Shown here: piece by piece, positions 5,434-6,096 of the stretch
Position numbering within the stretch: the stretch's first letter is position 1
Layout of the letters: every line of letters starts with the position of its first letter
Assembly (NCBI GenBank): GCA_023142175.1
Contig: JAGLJX010000119.1
Coordinates: 1-6,096 of the forward strand
Reading direction: 5' to 3'
Length of the DNA stretch: 6,096 nucleotides
Source of the DNA: Emcibacter sp.
GTDB lineage: Bacteria > Pseudomonadota > Alphaproteobacteria > Sphingomonadales > Emcibacteraceae
Position numbers and translations under genes: made by a program
Notes under the pieces: generated by a model
Told to the model about the DNA's origin: nothing
Database searches by the model: none
Seen by the model: the letters and a program-made list of their open reading frames with translations, nothing else

Positions 5434-6096
5434 AGCGCGGATCATTCCCTGTCTTGATGTGAAGGATGGCCGTGTGGTCAAGGGGGTTAATTTTGTCGGC
5501 CTGAAAGATGCCGGTGACCCTGTGGAGCAGGCGGTTCTTTATGACAAGGCGGGTGCCGACGAACTGTGCTTTCTGGATATTACCGCATCGAGCGATAATC
5601 GTGGCATCATTTTGGATGTGGTCAGAGCCACAGCGGAAAAATGTTTCATGCCGCTGACCGTTGGCGGCGGGGTGCGTACAGCGGAAGACGTGCGGGCGTT
5701 GCTTCTGGCGGGTGCTGATAAAGTATCGGTGATGACGGCGGCAGTAAAAAGACCTGAACTGGTGCGGGAACTTGCGGAAAAATTCGGCTCCCAATGTATT
5801 GTGGTTGCCATTGATGCTAAGTCAGTTGCCCCCAATAAATATGAAGTCTTCACCCACGGCGGACGCACGGCAACGGGCGTTGATGCGGTGGAATATGCCA
5901 AACAGGTCGCGGATTATGGCGCGGGCGAGATTTTGCTCACATCAATGGATAAGGACGGGACCAAGTCTGGATTTAACCTTGAACTGACACGCGCCATCGC
6001 CGATAGTGTCTCTATCCCCGTGATTGCATCCGGTGGGGTTGGCACGTTAGAGCATCTGGTGGAAGGGGTCAGGGACGGTCATGCCAGCGCGGTTCT
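5426..6096 (+). CDS. hisF: Imidazole glycerol phosphate synthase, cyclase subunit, 3' end cut
   Basis: HisF condenses PRFAR with ammonia supplied by HisH, giving imidazole glycerol phosphate and AICAR. The first 223 residues of about 250-255 are visible; the frame is open to the right edge. The gene starts at an ATG inside the end of hisA, with GAGAGGGG at 5412-5419 as ribosome site. The barrel has catalytic Asp11 in [14 protein letters not shown] (7-20), Asp130 in VVAIDAK (126-132), and [11 protein letters not shown] (172-182) with Asp177 matching Asp176 of the Thermotoga enzyme. Phosphate loops VGGGVR (79-84) and ASGGVG (201-206) are intact. One oddity: the normally conserved Asn in the KVS-x-N motif is replaced by Met103 ([10 protein letters not shown], 98-107). 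The product is otherwise an ordinary HisF. Confidence 0.97.
   Translation, partial: MLKARIIPCLDVKDGRVVKGVNFVGLKDAGDPVEQAVLYDKAGADELCFLDITASSDNRGIILDVVRATAEKCFMPLTVGGGVRTAEDVRALLLAGADKVSVMTAAVKRPELVRELAEKFGSQCIVVAIDAKSVAPNKYEVFTHGGRTATGVDAVEYAKQVADYGAGEILLTSMDKDGTKSGFNLELTRAIADSVSIPVIASGGVGTLEHLVEGVRDGHASAV

Noticed and set aside
4990..5481. Long minus-strand open frame of 163 codons opposite hisA
   Set aside because: It lies fully antisense to well-supported hisA and hisF coding and its translation looks like a composition artefact.

Overview
The window looks like a stretch of an alphaproteobacterial chromosome of moderate GC content. Three things suggest this: an HslV with a short N-terminal extension before its catalytic threonine; the arrangement of hslV divergent from a hisB-hisH-hisA-hisF operon, which I recall as common in Alphaproteobacteria; and a methyltransferase with a WW-x-GYDL type N-terminus, also recalled from that class. 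I cannot name a genus from the sequence alone.

Layout. Positions 1-302 (minus strand) hold the 5' part of hslV, the peptidase of the HslUV (ClpQY) protease, with a good heat-shock (sigma-32-like) promoter just upstream at 336-364. Positions 397-1434 (minus) encode a class I SAM-dependent methyltransferase of unknown substrate. A very AT-rich divergent control region (1435-1658, about 26% GC) follows. Positions 1659-2759 (plus) encode a secreted, extremely lysine-rich, two-domain protein that I do not recognise. From 2840 to the right edge is a tight histidine operon on the plus strand: hisB, hisH, a GNAT-type acetyltransferase gene, hisA, and hisF (cut by the window end).

How the genes work together. 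HisB (imidazoleglycerol-phosphate dehydratase), HisH plus HisF (the two subunits of imidazole glycerol phosphate synthase) and HisA (ProFAR isomerase) carry out consecutive middle steps of histidine biosynthesis. They are coupled by 1-nt and 8-nt overlaps. The GNAT gene sits inside the operon, directly abutting hisA, and is presumably co-transcribed. The methyltransferase and the secreted protein lie between two housekeeping blocks and have no obvious link to either, so they look like an accessory insertion at this locus.

I see no tRNA or rRNA gene, CRISPR array, transposase, integrase or clear rho-independent terminator. No fully convincing new system is visible. The points most worth following are the secreted lysine-rich protein with its palindrome-overlapped promoter, the unassigned methyltransferase, the GNAT protein inside the his operon, and an unusual residue in HisF.
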